A stretch of DNA of 64,000 nucleotides, taken from Bremerella volcania (GTDB lineage: Bacteria > Planctomycetota > Planctomycetia > Pirellulales > Pirellulaceae). This document shows, one piece after another, positions 1-8,739 of the stretch. The notes beneath the pieces are model-generated. The model saw nothing but the letters and a program-made list of their open reading frames with translations. It searched no databases and had not been told where the DNA came from. Location: assembly GCF_007748115.1 (NCBI RefSeq), contig NZ_CP036289.1, forward strand, positions 3,906,001-3,970,000, given 5' to 3'. Position 1 is the stretch's first letter; each line of letters opens with the position of its first letter. The translations under genes were made by a program, and so were the position numbers.

Positions 1-480
1 GTGAACACCCTCAACTCGCTATCGACCGCGGATGCGTGGCTTGCCGTGATTTATTCCGCCGGGCTGATTGGCTACACGATCTGCTACCTGAGCATGGGCA
101 AGCTAATCCTTCAACTATTGAATATGATCTTCCGGGCAGATATTTTTGTCTCGGTAATTCTGCACCTGATCCTTTTGATGGGTGGTGTCATGCTGCCTCT
201 CGGCTTCCAGGTACTTACCAATCGGACGCTAGATCCTAATTTCAATCATTGGACCAACCCCTTCTGGTTTTTCTACGAAGGATTCGATGACCGCTCGTTC
301 GTGACGACGCCGCTGATTGGCATCTTTATCTTTTTTCTGATGATTATGGGCTCGTTCCTCTTCCTGTTGAACCTTCTCCTGGGATCTCGCAACTTCCTAC
401 CCAATCGAGAGAACGATCCCCGATTCCAGCCAGAGCTTCTCCCTCCCAAGGTCGACAACGCCGCCGATCCCTTGGCTTAG
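1..480 (+). CDS. Membrane protein, probably C-terminal part of a larger protein
   Basis: The frame is open from the first base, so the true start may lie outside the window; a GTG sits at position 1 but cannot be verified. About three hydrophobic segments (roughly residues 12-40, 45-72, 98-127) are followed by a polar, proline-rich tail ending at 480. The arrangement suits the last helices of a multi-pass inner-membrane protein such as an ABC-2-type permease, but no family-defining motif is visible. It points toward the PilP-like gene at 615 with 134 nt between them. The coding assignment is sound; function is unknown. Confidence 0.6.
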   Translation: MNTLNSLSTADAWLAVIYSAGLIGYTICYLSMGKLILQLLNMIFRADIFVSVILHLILLMGGVMLPLGFQVLTNRTLDPNFNHWTNPFWFFYEGFDDRSFVTTPLIGIFIFFLMIMGSFLFLLNLLLGSRNFLPNRENDPRFQPELLPPKVDNAADPLA

Positions 481-614
481 GTCAGGTTATGGCGATTGTG
501 ACGATCACTGCCGGGCGACTTGCCGTGTTGCTTCTGTGGCATCTTCGAAAGATGCCATGCCGCGACCTATTCTTGCGAAGAGATCTTTCGTCTTAGACTG
601 CAAGAAGCCTGACC

Positions 615-1097
615 ATGACTTTCCTATCCCGACATCCATCGGCCGCCATCGCCGCAAGCGTGCTGATTCTGGCGAGCCCAGGCTGTGGTTTTACCCCTGC
701 CGCGACCGCGCCGGAACCGGCACACCAGACGCAAGCGACGGCGCCGTCAATGGAGCATCTAGCGAGTGCCGAAGCAGCAACTTCCGCGGTGGCACCGACT
801 GCTAAACCGTCACCCGTTACGAGTCCACCTGAGTCAAATCAAACCTACCGCAATCCGTTTCGCCCACCGACGGTCAAGGCCCGAACATTAACGCCCGAGC
901 AAGCCGAGTCGGCTAACATCCGGCTGCTGGGCATCGCCAAACGAGATTCTCAGCACATTGCCCTGCTGGAGACGGCTGGTGACTTTCACAAAGCAGTCGT
1001 TGGCGACTTTATTGATCAATGGGAAGTCCTCAGCGTGACCGAATCGGAGGCCACCTTGCGTCGTGGCCTCGAACAGATATCCCTTCGCATCCGCTAG
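615..1097 (+). CDS. PilP/GspC-like pilus or secretion lipoprotein
   Basis: 160 aa. The N terminus has a hydrophobic stretch ending at a Cys (ASPGC, about residue 24), a weak lipobox, then an Ala/Pro/Thr-rich linker to about residue 75. The C-terminal 80 residues contain NPFRPP, then a small beta domain (IRLLGIAKRDSQHIALLE, VGDFIDQWEVLSV) as in PilP or the GspC HR domain. Such proteins link the inner-membrane PilN/PilO platform to the secretin. It converges on the secretin gene, overlapping its end by 4 nt, while the other partners lie on the minus strand. Assignment rests on fold pattern and context. Confidence 0.6.
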   Translation: MTFLSRHPSAAIAASVLILASPGCGFTPAATAPEPAHQTQATAPSMEHLASAEAATSAVAPTAKPSPVTSPPESNQTYRNPFRPPTVKARTLTPEQAESANIRLLGIAKRDSQHIALLETAGDFHKAVVGDFIDQWEVLSVTESEATLRRGLEQISLRIR

Positions 1098-2956
1098 CGA
1101 ACCATGGGGAATCGCCGGATCACGTGCGATTCTCGGATCATCGGTTCCGCCTGATTGGCAGGCGGTTGGATCGGTCCCTCGTCGAACCACTGGGGCGAAG
1201 ACTCAACCCCTGGCATATTTGCTTCGACAGACATTCCACGACGCGGATCAGGTCCAAAGGATGTTGGGCGTTTCCCCGGAGGCGGAGGGCTCATCTTCGG
1301 CCACGGGTACTGCGACGCCACCGGGATGGCGTCAAGTTTCGTGAACCCTTCCTCGTACGCATCGGTGTGCCGGCAATTCAAGCCCGTGGTCGGACAGGGC
1401 AAAATCTCCGTTCTTAGAAAGACCACCAGTTCGCTCTCACGAACCTGAGTTTGGCGATAGCGAAACAGCTTGCCGACGTACTTGATATCCTTCAGATAAG
1501 GAATTCCATTGTCGTTGCTGATGTCGACCCGTTGACGCAATCCACCGATGACCAGGACCTGTCCGTCGGCCACGCGAACAGTCGTGCTCGTCTCTCGCTT
1601 GTCGATAATTGGCTGGGGATTGGCGCCATCGCTGTAGCCTGTCAGACGGCTAAAGGATGGGACCACATCCATCTCGATGGTCCCATCCGCGGCAATTCGC
1701 GGCGTGACCGTCAGCATCACGCCGGCTTCCCGAAACGCGGTCGTACCGATGTTGCCACCAGCCGATGTTTGCGTGAGTTGTTGATAGGGAATCTCAGTGA
1801 CGATCTGAATCATGGCCTTTTCACGATTGACGACGACGACGTTTGGGTCGGCCAGCAGACGTGAGTCGTCCATTTGCCGCACCGCATCGACAACCGCTTT
1901 CAGGTCAAAACTGCTATTGAGAGTCTGGAAAGTCATGACGCCGGTCGGATCGCCGGCAGCCGCCGGTATGGCAATGGCAGACTCCAGGCCAAACAGGTTC
2001 TGAGGAACGCCATCGGCATCGGGACGTCCCTTAAACACCGAACTCCAGTCGACCCCCAGGCTTTCCATGTCGTCCAGGTCGATATCGTAAATCAACGCAG
2101 TGATACGTACCTGAGGCTTGGGAACGTCGAGCCGATGCAGCATCCCTTCGATCATGCGCAGGTTTTCCGGACGATCAATCACCACGACCTGGTTTTCCGA
2201 TTCGACGATGGCAGCACGACCGTCGGCGCTGATTAGCGACTGGATCGCTTCCAGCAGGCTTTTGGCGTTGATGTATTCTGGACGGTAATTCAAAACGTCG
2301 GTGATGACCCGCGTACCGGGCGCGGCCCCTGACTCGGCTGCGACCTGATCGATGTTCTTGACGGCACTTCGAATCATTTCCAGGTGATCGGGATAGTCCA
2401 CGACGGTTAAGCTGTTGGCCGAAGCAATCGCCTGAATCGAACCACCTCGCGATTTCAGCGATTCAACGGCCGGGATGATCTCGACGGCGCTAGCATGCTC
2501 GAGCGGGATCGTCTCGGATCGAAACATAGGATTCGACGTGCCCAGTTCGGTCAGGGGGACAATGACCAGGCTATCACCGACCGGCCGATATCCGTACCCG
2601 TTCAGTAGCAAAAGCGAATCGAGAATGTCGTATAGCGGAGCATCGCGAAACGTACCGTTGATGGTTCCTTCGACCTTGCTACCGAGAACGACGTTGATGT
2701 TCCAGATCTCGCTGATCGTCTGCAATGCATGAGGCAAGCTGGTGTCGCGAAGCGTGAGATCGCCCCGCTGCTTCAAAGCGGCTTCGATTCGCGGACTGAT
2801 ACCTTCTGCCCGCAAGACGGTCGGGGCCATGACAAGAAACAGGCCAAGAACAAACGACAACATCCCCTTGCGCAGCGCAGAGTAAAAGCCGCGGCAATGC
2901 GCGGTACGTAAGCTGTGTGTTTTGGCGTGTCTTATGCCGTCCTGGCTTCTTGACAT
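1094..2956 (-). CDS. Secretin (PilQ/GspD family)
   Basis: 620 aa outer-membrane secretin for the minus-strand pilus/secretion operon. A positively charged N terminus precedes a hydrophobic signal segment (about residues 32-50, ending LRAEG). An STN/N0-like domain (about 55-130) is followed by N1-type repeats (about 140-290), including FRSETIPLEHASAVEI and DVLNYRPEYINAKSLLEAI. The secretin domain occupies about 285-525, with the typical VTPRI, GQVLVIGGL and ELVVFL motifs. The last 95 residues are Pro-rich. The ATG at 2956 has a poor ribosome site; an internal Met at 2863 just before the hydrophobic segment is an alternative start. It is last in the operon, 57 nt after the PilO-like gene. Confidence 0.88.
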   Translation of the reverse strand: MSRSQDGIRHAKTHSLRTAHCRGFYSALRKGMLSFVLGLFLVMAPTVLRAEGISPRIEAALKQRGDLTLRDTSLPHALQTISEIWNINVVLGSKVEGTINGTFRDAPLYDILDSLLLLNGYGYRPVGDSLVIVPLTELGTSNPMFRSETIPLEHASAVEIIPAVESLKSRGGSIQAIASANSLTVVDYPDHLEMIRSAVKNIDQVAAESGAAPGTRVITDVLNYRPEYINAKSLLEAIQSLISADGRAAIVESENQVVVIDRPENLRMIEGMLHRLDVPKPQVRITALIYDIDLDDMESLGVDWSSVFKGRPDADGVPQNLFGLESAIAIPAAAGDPTGVMTFQTLNSSFDLKAVVDAVRQMDDSRLLADPNVVVVNREKAMIQIVTEIPYQQLTQTSAGGNIGTTAFREAGVMLTVTPRIAADGTIEMDVVPSFSRLTGYSDGANPQPIIDKRETSTTVRVADGQVLVIGGLRQRVDISNDNGIPYLKDIKYVGKLFRYRQTQVRESELVVFLRTEILPCPTTGLNCRHTDAYEEGFTKLDAIPVASQYPWPKMSPPPPGKRPTSFGPDPRRGMSVEANMPGVESSPQWFDEGPIQPPANQAEPMIRESHVIRRFPMVR

Positions 2957-3013
2957 TCCGTTGCTTTCACCAAATCTTGCTGATGATATCCCAAGCTGAG
3001 CGGTGGCTCTTGC

Positions 3014-3658
3014 TTAGGACTTCATCGATTCTTCCTTGGTTGCCCGTCGAACACCGAAAAGTTGCAGAGCAAGTTCGAGTTGAATCTGATCACCTTCTGC
3101 ATCTAATGACTTCAGTTTCATATCCTGAAGGCTCAGATTCACATCGAGTGTCTCGAACTTCTCTAGAAAACTTTCAATCTCATCAATGCTGCCTGTCAAA
3201 GTCAGTCGAAGTTCCCGAACTTCCAGGCGGAAGTCAGTCTTCTTCCCACGCTCGGCGGTTGTCACCGTCTCAACGGGATGATCCTTTTCGTGCCACTGGC
3301 GAATTCGCACGGGCCCCAAGTCGACGCGTCGCAAATGGCAGTTGGATCCGCGAGCAAAATGAACGAGTGAAGAACGGATGGCATGTGCCGCATCTTCGTC
3401 GATCATACGCTCTTGATGAGTCTTGAGTGCCTCCTGAATTTCCGCGTGTTTGGTTTTGATCTGTGAAAGTTCGTCGCGATCGTTGGTTGCTGATTCCAAT
3501 CGACGCACCGCTTCCCCTGATCGTTCTCGTAATACCGAATATTCATCGGCGGCCGGAATAAGCGTCACAAGTGCTACCACAAAAGTTACGATTATGCCGA
3601 CCATAAACGCGGATGGATGCCTCAGAAGGCGGGTAAACGACTTTTTAAACGCTATCAT
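3014..3658 (-). CDS. PilO/GspM-like inner-membrane platform protein
   Basis: 214 aa from the ATG at 3658, which has AGGGAAAG seven nt upstream and overlaps the PilMN stop by 14 nt, a sign of translational coupling. One membrane helix (about residues 18-38) is followed by a coiled-coil-like stretch (about 45-90: RERSGEAVRRLESATND, IKTKHAEIQEAL). A ferredoxin-like periplasmic domain follows, with the PilO-type strand LRLTLTGSIDEIESFLEKFE (about 150-170). Such proteins form the inner-membrane ring with PilN and contact PilP. The family name is inferred from topology, that motif and position. Confidence 0.72.
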   Translation of the reverse strand: MIAFKKSFTRLLRHPSAFMVGIIVTFVVALVTLIPAADEYSVLRERSGEAVRRLESATNDRDELSQIKTKHAEIQEALKTHQERMIDEDAAHAIRSSLVHFARGSNCHLRRVDLGPVRIRQWHEKDHPVETVTTAERGKKTDFRLEVRELRLTLTGSIDEIESFLEKFETLDVNLSLQDMKLKSLDAEGDQIQLELALQLFGVRRATKEESMKS

Positions 3659-5162
3659 CGTTCTTTCCCTCCAAGTTTTCCCAGGCGTCAATATCGCAGT
3701 GAATCGTAAACTTGATAGCCGGTCCGGCCTTGGTTGCGCTGGGGATGGCTCCGTCCACCGTTGCTCGATTGACGAAGGGAAGGTGGCCGATCTCTTCGGA
3801 ATACGTGTAAATACTCGCTTCCGTCGTGGTGTTTCCTTCGATCGTCAGGTCACCTTCGTTGTCCAATGAAATACTGGTAAGCCATATGTTTTGGGGCACC
3901 TTGCTTCCCAGTGCATGCACCCACTCAGCGACATCGGGCTGCCGTAGTTGGCGACCAATCTGCTGGTGAACGTTTAGCGTCTCACGGCCTCGCCTCATGG
4001 CACCGCGTAACAACAGAGACTCGCGGTGGATGGGATCCAATTCGGCCGCTTGACTCTCCAACTGTTGCACGTGCCAGCGTTGTTCAATCAAGTACCCCCA
4101 CGCGATCACTGCACACAACATCACCGCCGCGATGGGTCCTAGGACTTTCGCGGCCCGCCGCAGCAAGTGCTCTTCGTGGTCCGACTTGAGCCGCTCCATC
4201 AGGTTGGGGCCTGGGGTGGCGTACTCGCGAATGGCCAATAACCCCATGCCTGCGGCTGGATAGTGTGAAATGGGGACACTTCTCAGCAGAGGTGTCAGTT
4301 CACTTTCCGCGGCGATGGTTTCCAGAATCTGAACCGGCATGTTCAAGCGATCGCCGAGTTGCTCACGAATCGACTCCGCTCGATACTGCTCGCCGGTCAA
4401 GTAGACCGAAGCAATCGAGTTTTTCAGAACTCGAGCATGGCGTCGACAATAACGTTGCAGACGCTCGAGATGATGAACGAGAATCTCTGCGATCTCCTCT
4501 TGCCGAGTAATCCCTGCGGGCCGGTAATCGAGGTAAAGCTGGCCCTGAAACGAGACAGCGATTTCCACGCCAGACTGACCGGGACAAACCAGAAGCGAGG
4601 GGGCTTCCCGGTCTAGCCCCATCGCCCCCATCAGGCGGCAGAGGGAAATAACCGTTGGCTCAACCGCGATCACCGAAAGCCCTGCGGACTTGGCCACATC
4701 GAGAATCGCCTCGATCGTCTGCCGGTGAACCACCGAGACCGTTGCGTGTTGATGGCGAGGGTCTTGCTGCACAATGCTCCCGGCAACAACCTTTGGACCG
4801 TGCCCCAATGAAAGATAAAGGCGGCTGCGCGATTCGATTTCACGTACTTCGTGCGAGACGTTGTCGTTGGTGTCACTCACCACTCGGGTAACGCAGAATT
4901 CACCAGAGAGGGCGACATAGGCTTTGTCGACGGTACGCGGAACGTTGGCAAGCAACGATCGTAGCGCTCTCCGCAGGCCTTGCATGCCCTCTTCGGTCGC
5001 AATCTTGATTCCACCTTCTTGCCACGCTTCTTCAAGCGACTCGCAAGCGATGGGCCTCCCTTCTCGTAATTGATAGAGAACGGCGCGAACCTTCGTGTGA
5101 CCAATCTGCAGGGCCAGCACGTGGCGGTTGTCGATTTTCTTGTTGTTGCGTTTTTCTGCCAT
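3645..5162 (-). CDS. Fused PilM-PilN-like pilus assembly protein
   Basis: 505 aa from the ATG at 5162, 5 nt after the upstream stop. Residues 1-320 form a PilM-like actin/FtsA-fold region: an early strand LALQIGHTKVRAVLYQL, YVALSGEF, a central VCPGQSGVEIAVSFQGQ and a late YPAAGMGLLA. A single membrane helix (about 345-365) leads to a PilN-like periplasmic part with a heptad-like stretch and QNIWLTSISLDNEGDLTIEG followed by an ASIYTYSEEIG helix. In most bacteria PilM (cytoplasmic) and PilN (membrane) are separate; here they form one chain, as in GspL. The plus-strand operon has the same fusion at 35041. Confidence 0.8.
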   Translation of the reverse strand: MAEKRNNKKIDNRHVLALQIGHTKVRAVLYQLREGRPIACESLEEAWQEGGIKIATEEGMQGLRRALRSLLANVPRTVDKAYVALSGEFCVTRVVSDTNDNVSHEVREIESRSRLYLSLGHGPKVVAGSIVQQDPRHQHATVSVVHRQTIEAILDVAKSAGLSVIAVEPTVISLCRLMGAMGLDREAPSLLVCPGQSGVEIAVSFQGQLYLDYRPAGITRQEEIAEILVHHLERLQRYCRRHARVLKNSIASVYLTGEQYRAESIREQLGDRLNMPVQILETIAAESELTPLLRSVPISHYPAAGMGLLAIREYATPGPNLMERLKSDHEEHLLRRAAKVLGPIAAVMLCAVIAWGYLIEQRWHVQQLESQAAELDPIHRESLLLRGAMRRGRETLNVHQQIGRQLRQPDVAEWVHALGSKVPQNIWLTSISLDNEGDLTIEGNTTTEASIYTYSEEIGHLPFVNRATVDGAIPSATKAGPAIKFTIHCDIDAWENLEGKNDDSV

Positions 5163-5167
5163 AGTTT

Positions 5168-5563
5168 TTAGCCGCTCGTACTGACGACACACTCTAAACG
5201 CCGCGTCACGTCACCAGCTTCCCCTGTCGCCGTGATGACGATTTCGCCCGGGTCACCGTCGGCTGCCGTAACGCTATATCGATTGCCGCTTCCCGCTGGC
5301 AGCTCAATGTTGCTGATGCTGCCGCGCCACGCGTTGTCCTCTTCCAGCATTGCTATGGCATGATGCGCCCCGGCTCCGGCGAGATACAGGGCCTGGTCGT
5401 AGTCCGCCGTGTTGCGATAGGCCGAGAACTGCGTCGTTAAACCATTGCCGATCCCCGCCAGGATGAGCGAAGTAAGCACCATCACCACCAGCACCAACAA
5501 CAGCGCGAACCCGCGTTTCGGAGAACGCTTTGGCTGGTTCGGTTTGTGTTGATGTAAGGGCAT
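5168..5563 (-). CDS. PilX/GspK-like minor pseudopilin
   Basis: 131 aa. A basic leader ending in KRG precedes FALLLVLVVMVLTSLILAG, the pattern of PilX/GspK-type proteins: Gly -1 at the prepilin peptidase site, but no Glu at +5. The next segment (QALYLAGAGAHHAIAML) matches the helix of PilX-N domains. The protein is much shorter than GspK (about 300 aa) and lacks its large insert, so PilX-like is the better name. It sits 17 nt after the minor pilin at 5581 and 5 nt before pilMN. It probably belongs to the tip complex that primes pilus assembly. Confidence 0.7.
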   Translation of the reverse strand: MPLHQHKPNQPKRSPKRGFALLLVLVVMVLTSLILAGIGNGLTTQFSAYRNTADYDQALYLAGAGAHHAIAMLEEDNAWRGSISNIELPAGSGNRYSVTAADGDPGEIVITATGEAGDVTRRLECVVSTSG

Positions 5564-5580
5564 CGTATGACCGCGACTTG

Positions 5581-6096
5581 TTAAAAGGCTCGAATCCAGG
5601 CATACGCCGTCAGGGTACGACTGGCCGTTGCTCGGTCCGGAAGCGTATAACTCACGGTGATTCGTACGCAGTGCACGTCGCTGGCAACCGTTGTTGTGGT
5701 GGTGCCGTCCGCTTCATAGCCAACCAGCGTCAAGCCGGTGATATGGTTTCCCAGCAACTGATTTGCCGTAGTCGTGCCGTAGTAAACGTTGGTTCCGGTG
5801 TGATCCCAAACAACCGTTGAGCCATCCGACTTCAACGCCGACAGCGAACCGGAATGATCGCCGGCTGAACTAATCGCCGTGATCTCTTCGCATTGCCGAA
5901 CCTGGCGTACCATATGTCGCAAGACTCCAACGGCCGCTTCGTGCCGCAGGTTGTCTGTCTGATATTGCCGCCAGGTATCGTAATTCACACGCAACAGCAC
6001 CGAGACTGCGGTTACCGCGGACACCAAAAGGGTCACCGCCACCAGCAGTTCCAGCAGGCTAAAGCCGCGTCGAATTGTACGTGTCTTACGTGCCAT
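5581..6096 (-). CDS. Minor pseudopilin (GspJ/PilW-like)
   Basis: 171 aa with a class III signal: a short basic leader ending RRG, then FSLLELLVAVTLLVSAV with Glu at +5 of the mature protein. The remaining 130 residues look like a beta-rich globular domain with repeated Thr-rich strands. Its start overlaps the end of the preceding pilin gene (6086) by 11 nt. The GspJ/PilW label is inferred from order and size; only membership of the prepilin family is directly visible. Confidence 0.75.
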   Translation of the reverse strand: MARKTRTIRRGFSLLELLVAVTLLVSAVTAVSVLLRVNYDTWRQYQTDNLRHEAAVGVLRHMVRQVRQCEEITAISSAGDHSGSLSALKSDGSTVVWDHTGTNVYYGTTTANQLLGNHITGLTLVGYEADGTTTTTVASDVHCVRITVSYTLPDRATASRTLTAYAWIRAF

Positions 6097-6514
6097 CTTG
6101 ATAAAGCGTCATACTGGCCAGCTTGGTCGCATACGAGACCTGAGGCTCGCCACTGTCGACTGCCGAGTTTCCGTTTTCGTCGTCCCAAACCGTTACCGTC
6201 AGTACCATGAGCTGATCGGCAATGCCTCCATTGGCGGCCGAAGTCGATCGCGTGGCGGTGTAACGAATTCCTTCCAAACCAGGATCGGCAAACGTCCCGC
6301 TATCCGATCCTTCCAGAAAATCTGCCGCCGCGATCGATAGCTGTTCTTCCAGCTTGCTCACCGCTAGCAGATTCATCTGGTTCCATGTCTCCAATTCCTG
6401 GCCCGCATGAATGGCCGACGTCATGAAGTTCATCGCGGGAATGATCGCTAATCCCATCAGGAATGTGGCGATAACCACTTCCAACAGGCTGTAGGCGTTG
6501 TTCGACTTCTTCAT
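6086..6514 (-). CDS. Minor pseudopilin (GspI/PilV-like)
   Basis: 142 aa from the ATG at 6514. The leader is very short (MKKSNNA), followed by YSLLEVVIATFLMGLAIIP with Glu at +5. The residue before the presumed cleavage site is Ala rather than Gly, and +1 is Tyr rather than Phe; both are tolerated in some prepilins. The conserved helix continues (ETWNQMNLLAVSKLEEQL), the I/V-type pattern that supports the PilV/GspI label. The next pilin gene begins inside its 3' end. Confidence 0.72.
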   Translation of the reverse strand: MKKSNNAYSLLEVVIATFLMGLAIIPAMNFMTSAIHAGQELETWNQMNLLAVSKLEEQLSIAAADFLEGSDSGTFADPGLEGIRYTATRSTSAANGGIADQLMVLTVTVWDDENGNSAVDSGEPQVSYATKLASMTLYQDGT

Positions 6515-6625
6515 GGCGAGTTCGTCCAATTACGGTGCACCACGTGCGCATGGGGACGCGTAAGAATAGGTCACCCAGAATGGACGTCAAAAAGAAATGG
6601 ACGGAAGTCCAACGAGCTGGCCGGC

Positions 6626-7132
6626 TTATAGTTCTTCCAACAACCCCCAACCGGTCGCGGAGACCACGGTAATGCGGTCGGTTCGATCAGGGCCGGCGAA
6701 CGTCAGCACCGGCGTCACGGTGGCTTCCCCTTGGAAGTTGAAGGTCGCATGGCTGCCGGTCTGCAAAATGGTCGTTTCACCTGAGAACGCATGAGGACCT
6801 TCGACAATCGTGGTCGATCCGCCCACACGTTCGATTTGAAAGCCAGTAATGACACCACTAGTGGTGAGCATGCGGAGGCGATGATCGTCGCCGGTCGCGA
6901 TGGCCGAAGCACGGGCTTGTCGCAAAGCCATCAACGTGCGAAAGGAATCCGTTCCCCTGGCGACGTTTCCTTGAATTCCAGGAGCCAACCGAGCTGCGCC
7001 AATGGCTGCCAACAGTCCGAGAATGATGACCACGGCCAAGAGTTCCAACAGACTGAAACCTTGATGCCGACGTGCCAGTGACCGCAACTTGGTAGCAGCG
7101 CGGTCACTTCGAGATGCATCAAGACAGGTCAT
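6626..7132 (-). CDS. Minor pseudopilin (GspH/FimT-like)
   Basis: 168 aa. The leader is unusually long (about 25 residues, ending HQG), then FSLLELLAVVIILGLLAAIG with Glu at +5. Downstream, DSFRTLMALRQARASAIATG is the helix typical of GspH/FimT, followed by a beta-rich region. The ATG at 7132 has TAGGA upstream, overlapping the stop of the major pilin-like gene, so translation is probably coupled. A 111-nt gap separates it from the next pilin. Confidence 0.76.
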   Translation of the reverse strand: MTCLDASRSDRAATKLRSLARRHQGFSLLELLAVVIILGLLAAIGAARLAPGIQGNVARGTDSFRTLMALRQARASAIATGDDHRLRMLTTSGVITGFQIERVGGSTTIVEGPHAFSGETTILQTGSHATFNFQGEATVTPVLTFAGPDRTDRITVVSATGWGLLEEL

Positions 7133-7137
7133 CGATC

Positions 7138-7464
7138 CTACAGTGCGCTAACGCGATGCGTCGTGCCGTCGAGCGTGTAGGTCAAGGAGTTATCGGTAGG
7201 AACGGCAGGAACGCCATCAGGCAAGTAGTCCGTTCCCAAGTCGGTCAATGCCGATGGCCAGCTACCTTCGTTCACGTAGTAGCGTTCAACAGCTGCATTG
7301 AGCGTCGCAATGTTATGCTCGTTGACGCGTTGTTTTGCCAACGCACTCGAGGTGCTCACGCGGGGAACAACAATCGCTGCGATGATGCCCAGAATGACGA
7401 CCACAGCCAACAGTTCTAGCAGGGAGAACCCACGACGCTTACGATTCAACTTGGATTGGTACAT
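7138..7464 (-). CDS. Type IV pilin / major pseudopilin-like protein
   Basis: 108 aa. Basic leader ending KRRG, then FSLLELLAVVVILGIIAAIVVPR with Glu at +5, the strongest prepilin match in this operon. The short C-terminal domain carries the class II pseudopilin helix (NEHNIATLNAAVERYYVNEGSWP) and a PDGVPAVPTDN loop, as in small PilA/GspG-like subunits. It lies between the platform gene (123 nt upstream) and the minor pilins, and is the best candidate for the filament's main subunit. Confidence 0.8.
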   Translation of the reverse strand: MYQSKLNRKRRGFSLLELLAVVVILGIIAAIVVPRVSTSSALAKQRVNEHNIATLNAAVERYYVNEGSWPSALTDLGTDYLPDGVPAVPTDNSLTYTLDGTTHRVSAL

Positions 7465-7587
7465 TGTCTTTACTATCTAACGGGTTGAAAACATTCTGTC
7501 CAAGCTGCCCACTCCAGTTTTGACGTTGGCGACAAACTCAGTTGGTCTGTCACTTCCGCCAAAAAACTGTAGGTTGCAAGAGCGAGC

Positions 7588-8730
7588 TTACTTTTCGACA
7601 AGATCTAACATTCCAAACATTGGCATATAAATCGCAAGTAAAATCCCTCCCACCAGCAAAGCCATCATAATGGTTGTGATCGGCTCGACGACGCGAACGA
7701 AGTTGTCCGTCTTGCGTTCGACATCCTTCTTCAGGTGGTCGCGAATTTGACGACTTGCCGGCCCAAGGTTGCCTGTCTGTTCGCCGACGATAACAAGTTG
7801 GCTGACCACCGGAGGAAACAGGTGTTGATGGCGATCCATTTCGCGACTTAGCCGTTCTCCGCGACGCACTGCCTTACCCAGCGATCCGATGGCCTGATCG
7901 ACGGCTCGATTGCTGACCGTTCCCTGGCATTGAGCCAATGCATCGGCCAGGTGAAATCCACTTTCCAGCATCGTTCCCAGGGCATCCATAAACTGAAGCA
8001 TGGCCATGTCCACCAGCCAAGGTCCTACTAGCGGCAAGCGAAGCATCCTCCGGTCCATGGAGATCGCAAAGGCTTGCTTCTTCCGCAACTGGCGGATAAC
8101 AATCGCCAGGCCAATGACGGCCAGCAGAATGATCCATCCGTACGATGTGGCGAAGTGTCCGACATTCACCAGCACCTGCGTCGGCAATGGGAGCGGAATC
8201 TTTGACTTGCGATAGGTCTCCTCGAAGACTGGCAGGATGAACAAGATCATGAAAGTACAAACGCCACTGCCAGCGAGCGTAACGATCGCCGGATAGCTGA
8301 GCTTTTTCATGATGCGACCGCGAAGGTCGTTATCGGTTTCCAACTTGTCCGAGATTCGGCGAAGTACCTGCGGCACGTTGCCAGAACGTTCGCCGATGCG
8401 AATCTGTTGAATGAGGATTTCGTCGAAGACACCCTCTTGGCTCGCTAGTGCTTTGGAAAAGCTGTCGCCGCGTTCAATGGCCGTATGCAGCGACATCAGC
8501 AAGCTTCGTCCCCAACGCATCGTCGATTCGTTGGCGATCGTCAAGATTGCCTTGGGCAGCGTGACGCCGTTTTCCAGCAGCGTTGCCAGGTGCGAGAACA
8601 CCTCACCCAGACGGCGCGGCGAAACCCCCTTACGTCGACGCCCCGGCGTCAACTGAATCGAATGCAGCCAGTGAAAAAAGCCGCCAATTCCTGAGCTTGC
8701 TGTGCCTGATCGAACTGTGGTTGCTTTCAT
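7588..8730 (-). CDS. PilC/GspF inner-membrane platform protein
   Basis: 380 aa with two GspF domains (about residues 45-170 and 250-375) and three membrane helices (about 150-170, 195-220, 350-372). Typical motifs include LATLLENGVTLPKAI with IERGDSFSKAL in the first domain and LGTMLESGFHLADAL with GEQTGNL in the second. GspF/PilC proteins sit in the centre of the assembly ATPase ring. The ATG at 8730 lies 9 nt past the pilB stop, so the two genes are co-transcribed. It is slightly shorter than typical PilC (about 400 aa). Confidence 0.9.
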   Translation of the reverse strand: MKATTVRSGTASSGIGGFFHWLHSIQLTPGRRRKGVSPRRLGEVFSHLATLLENGVTLPKAILTIANESTMRWGRSLLMSLHTAIERGDSFSKALASQEGVFDEILIQQIRIGERSGNVPQVLRRISDKLETDNDLRGRIMKKLSYPAIVTLAGSGVCTFMILFILPVFEETYRKSKIPLPLPTQVLVNVGHFATSYGWIILLAVIGLAIVIRQLRKKQAFAISMDRRMLRLPLVGPWLVDMAMLQFMDALGTMLESGFHLADALAQCQGTVSNRAVDQAIGSLGKAVRRGERLSREMDRHQHLFPPVVSQLVIVGEQTGNLGPASRQIRDHLKKDVERKTDNFVRVVEPITTIMMALLVGGILLAIYMPMFGMLDLVEK

Positions 8731-8739
8731 GGCTTTGGC

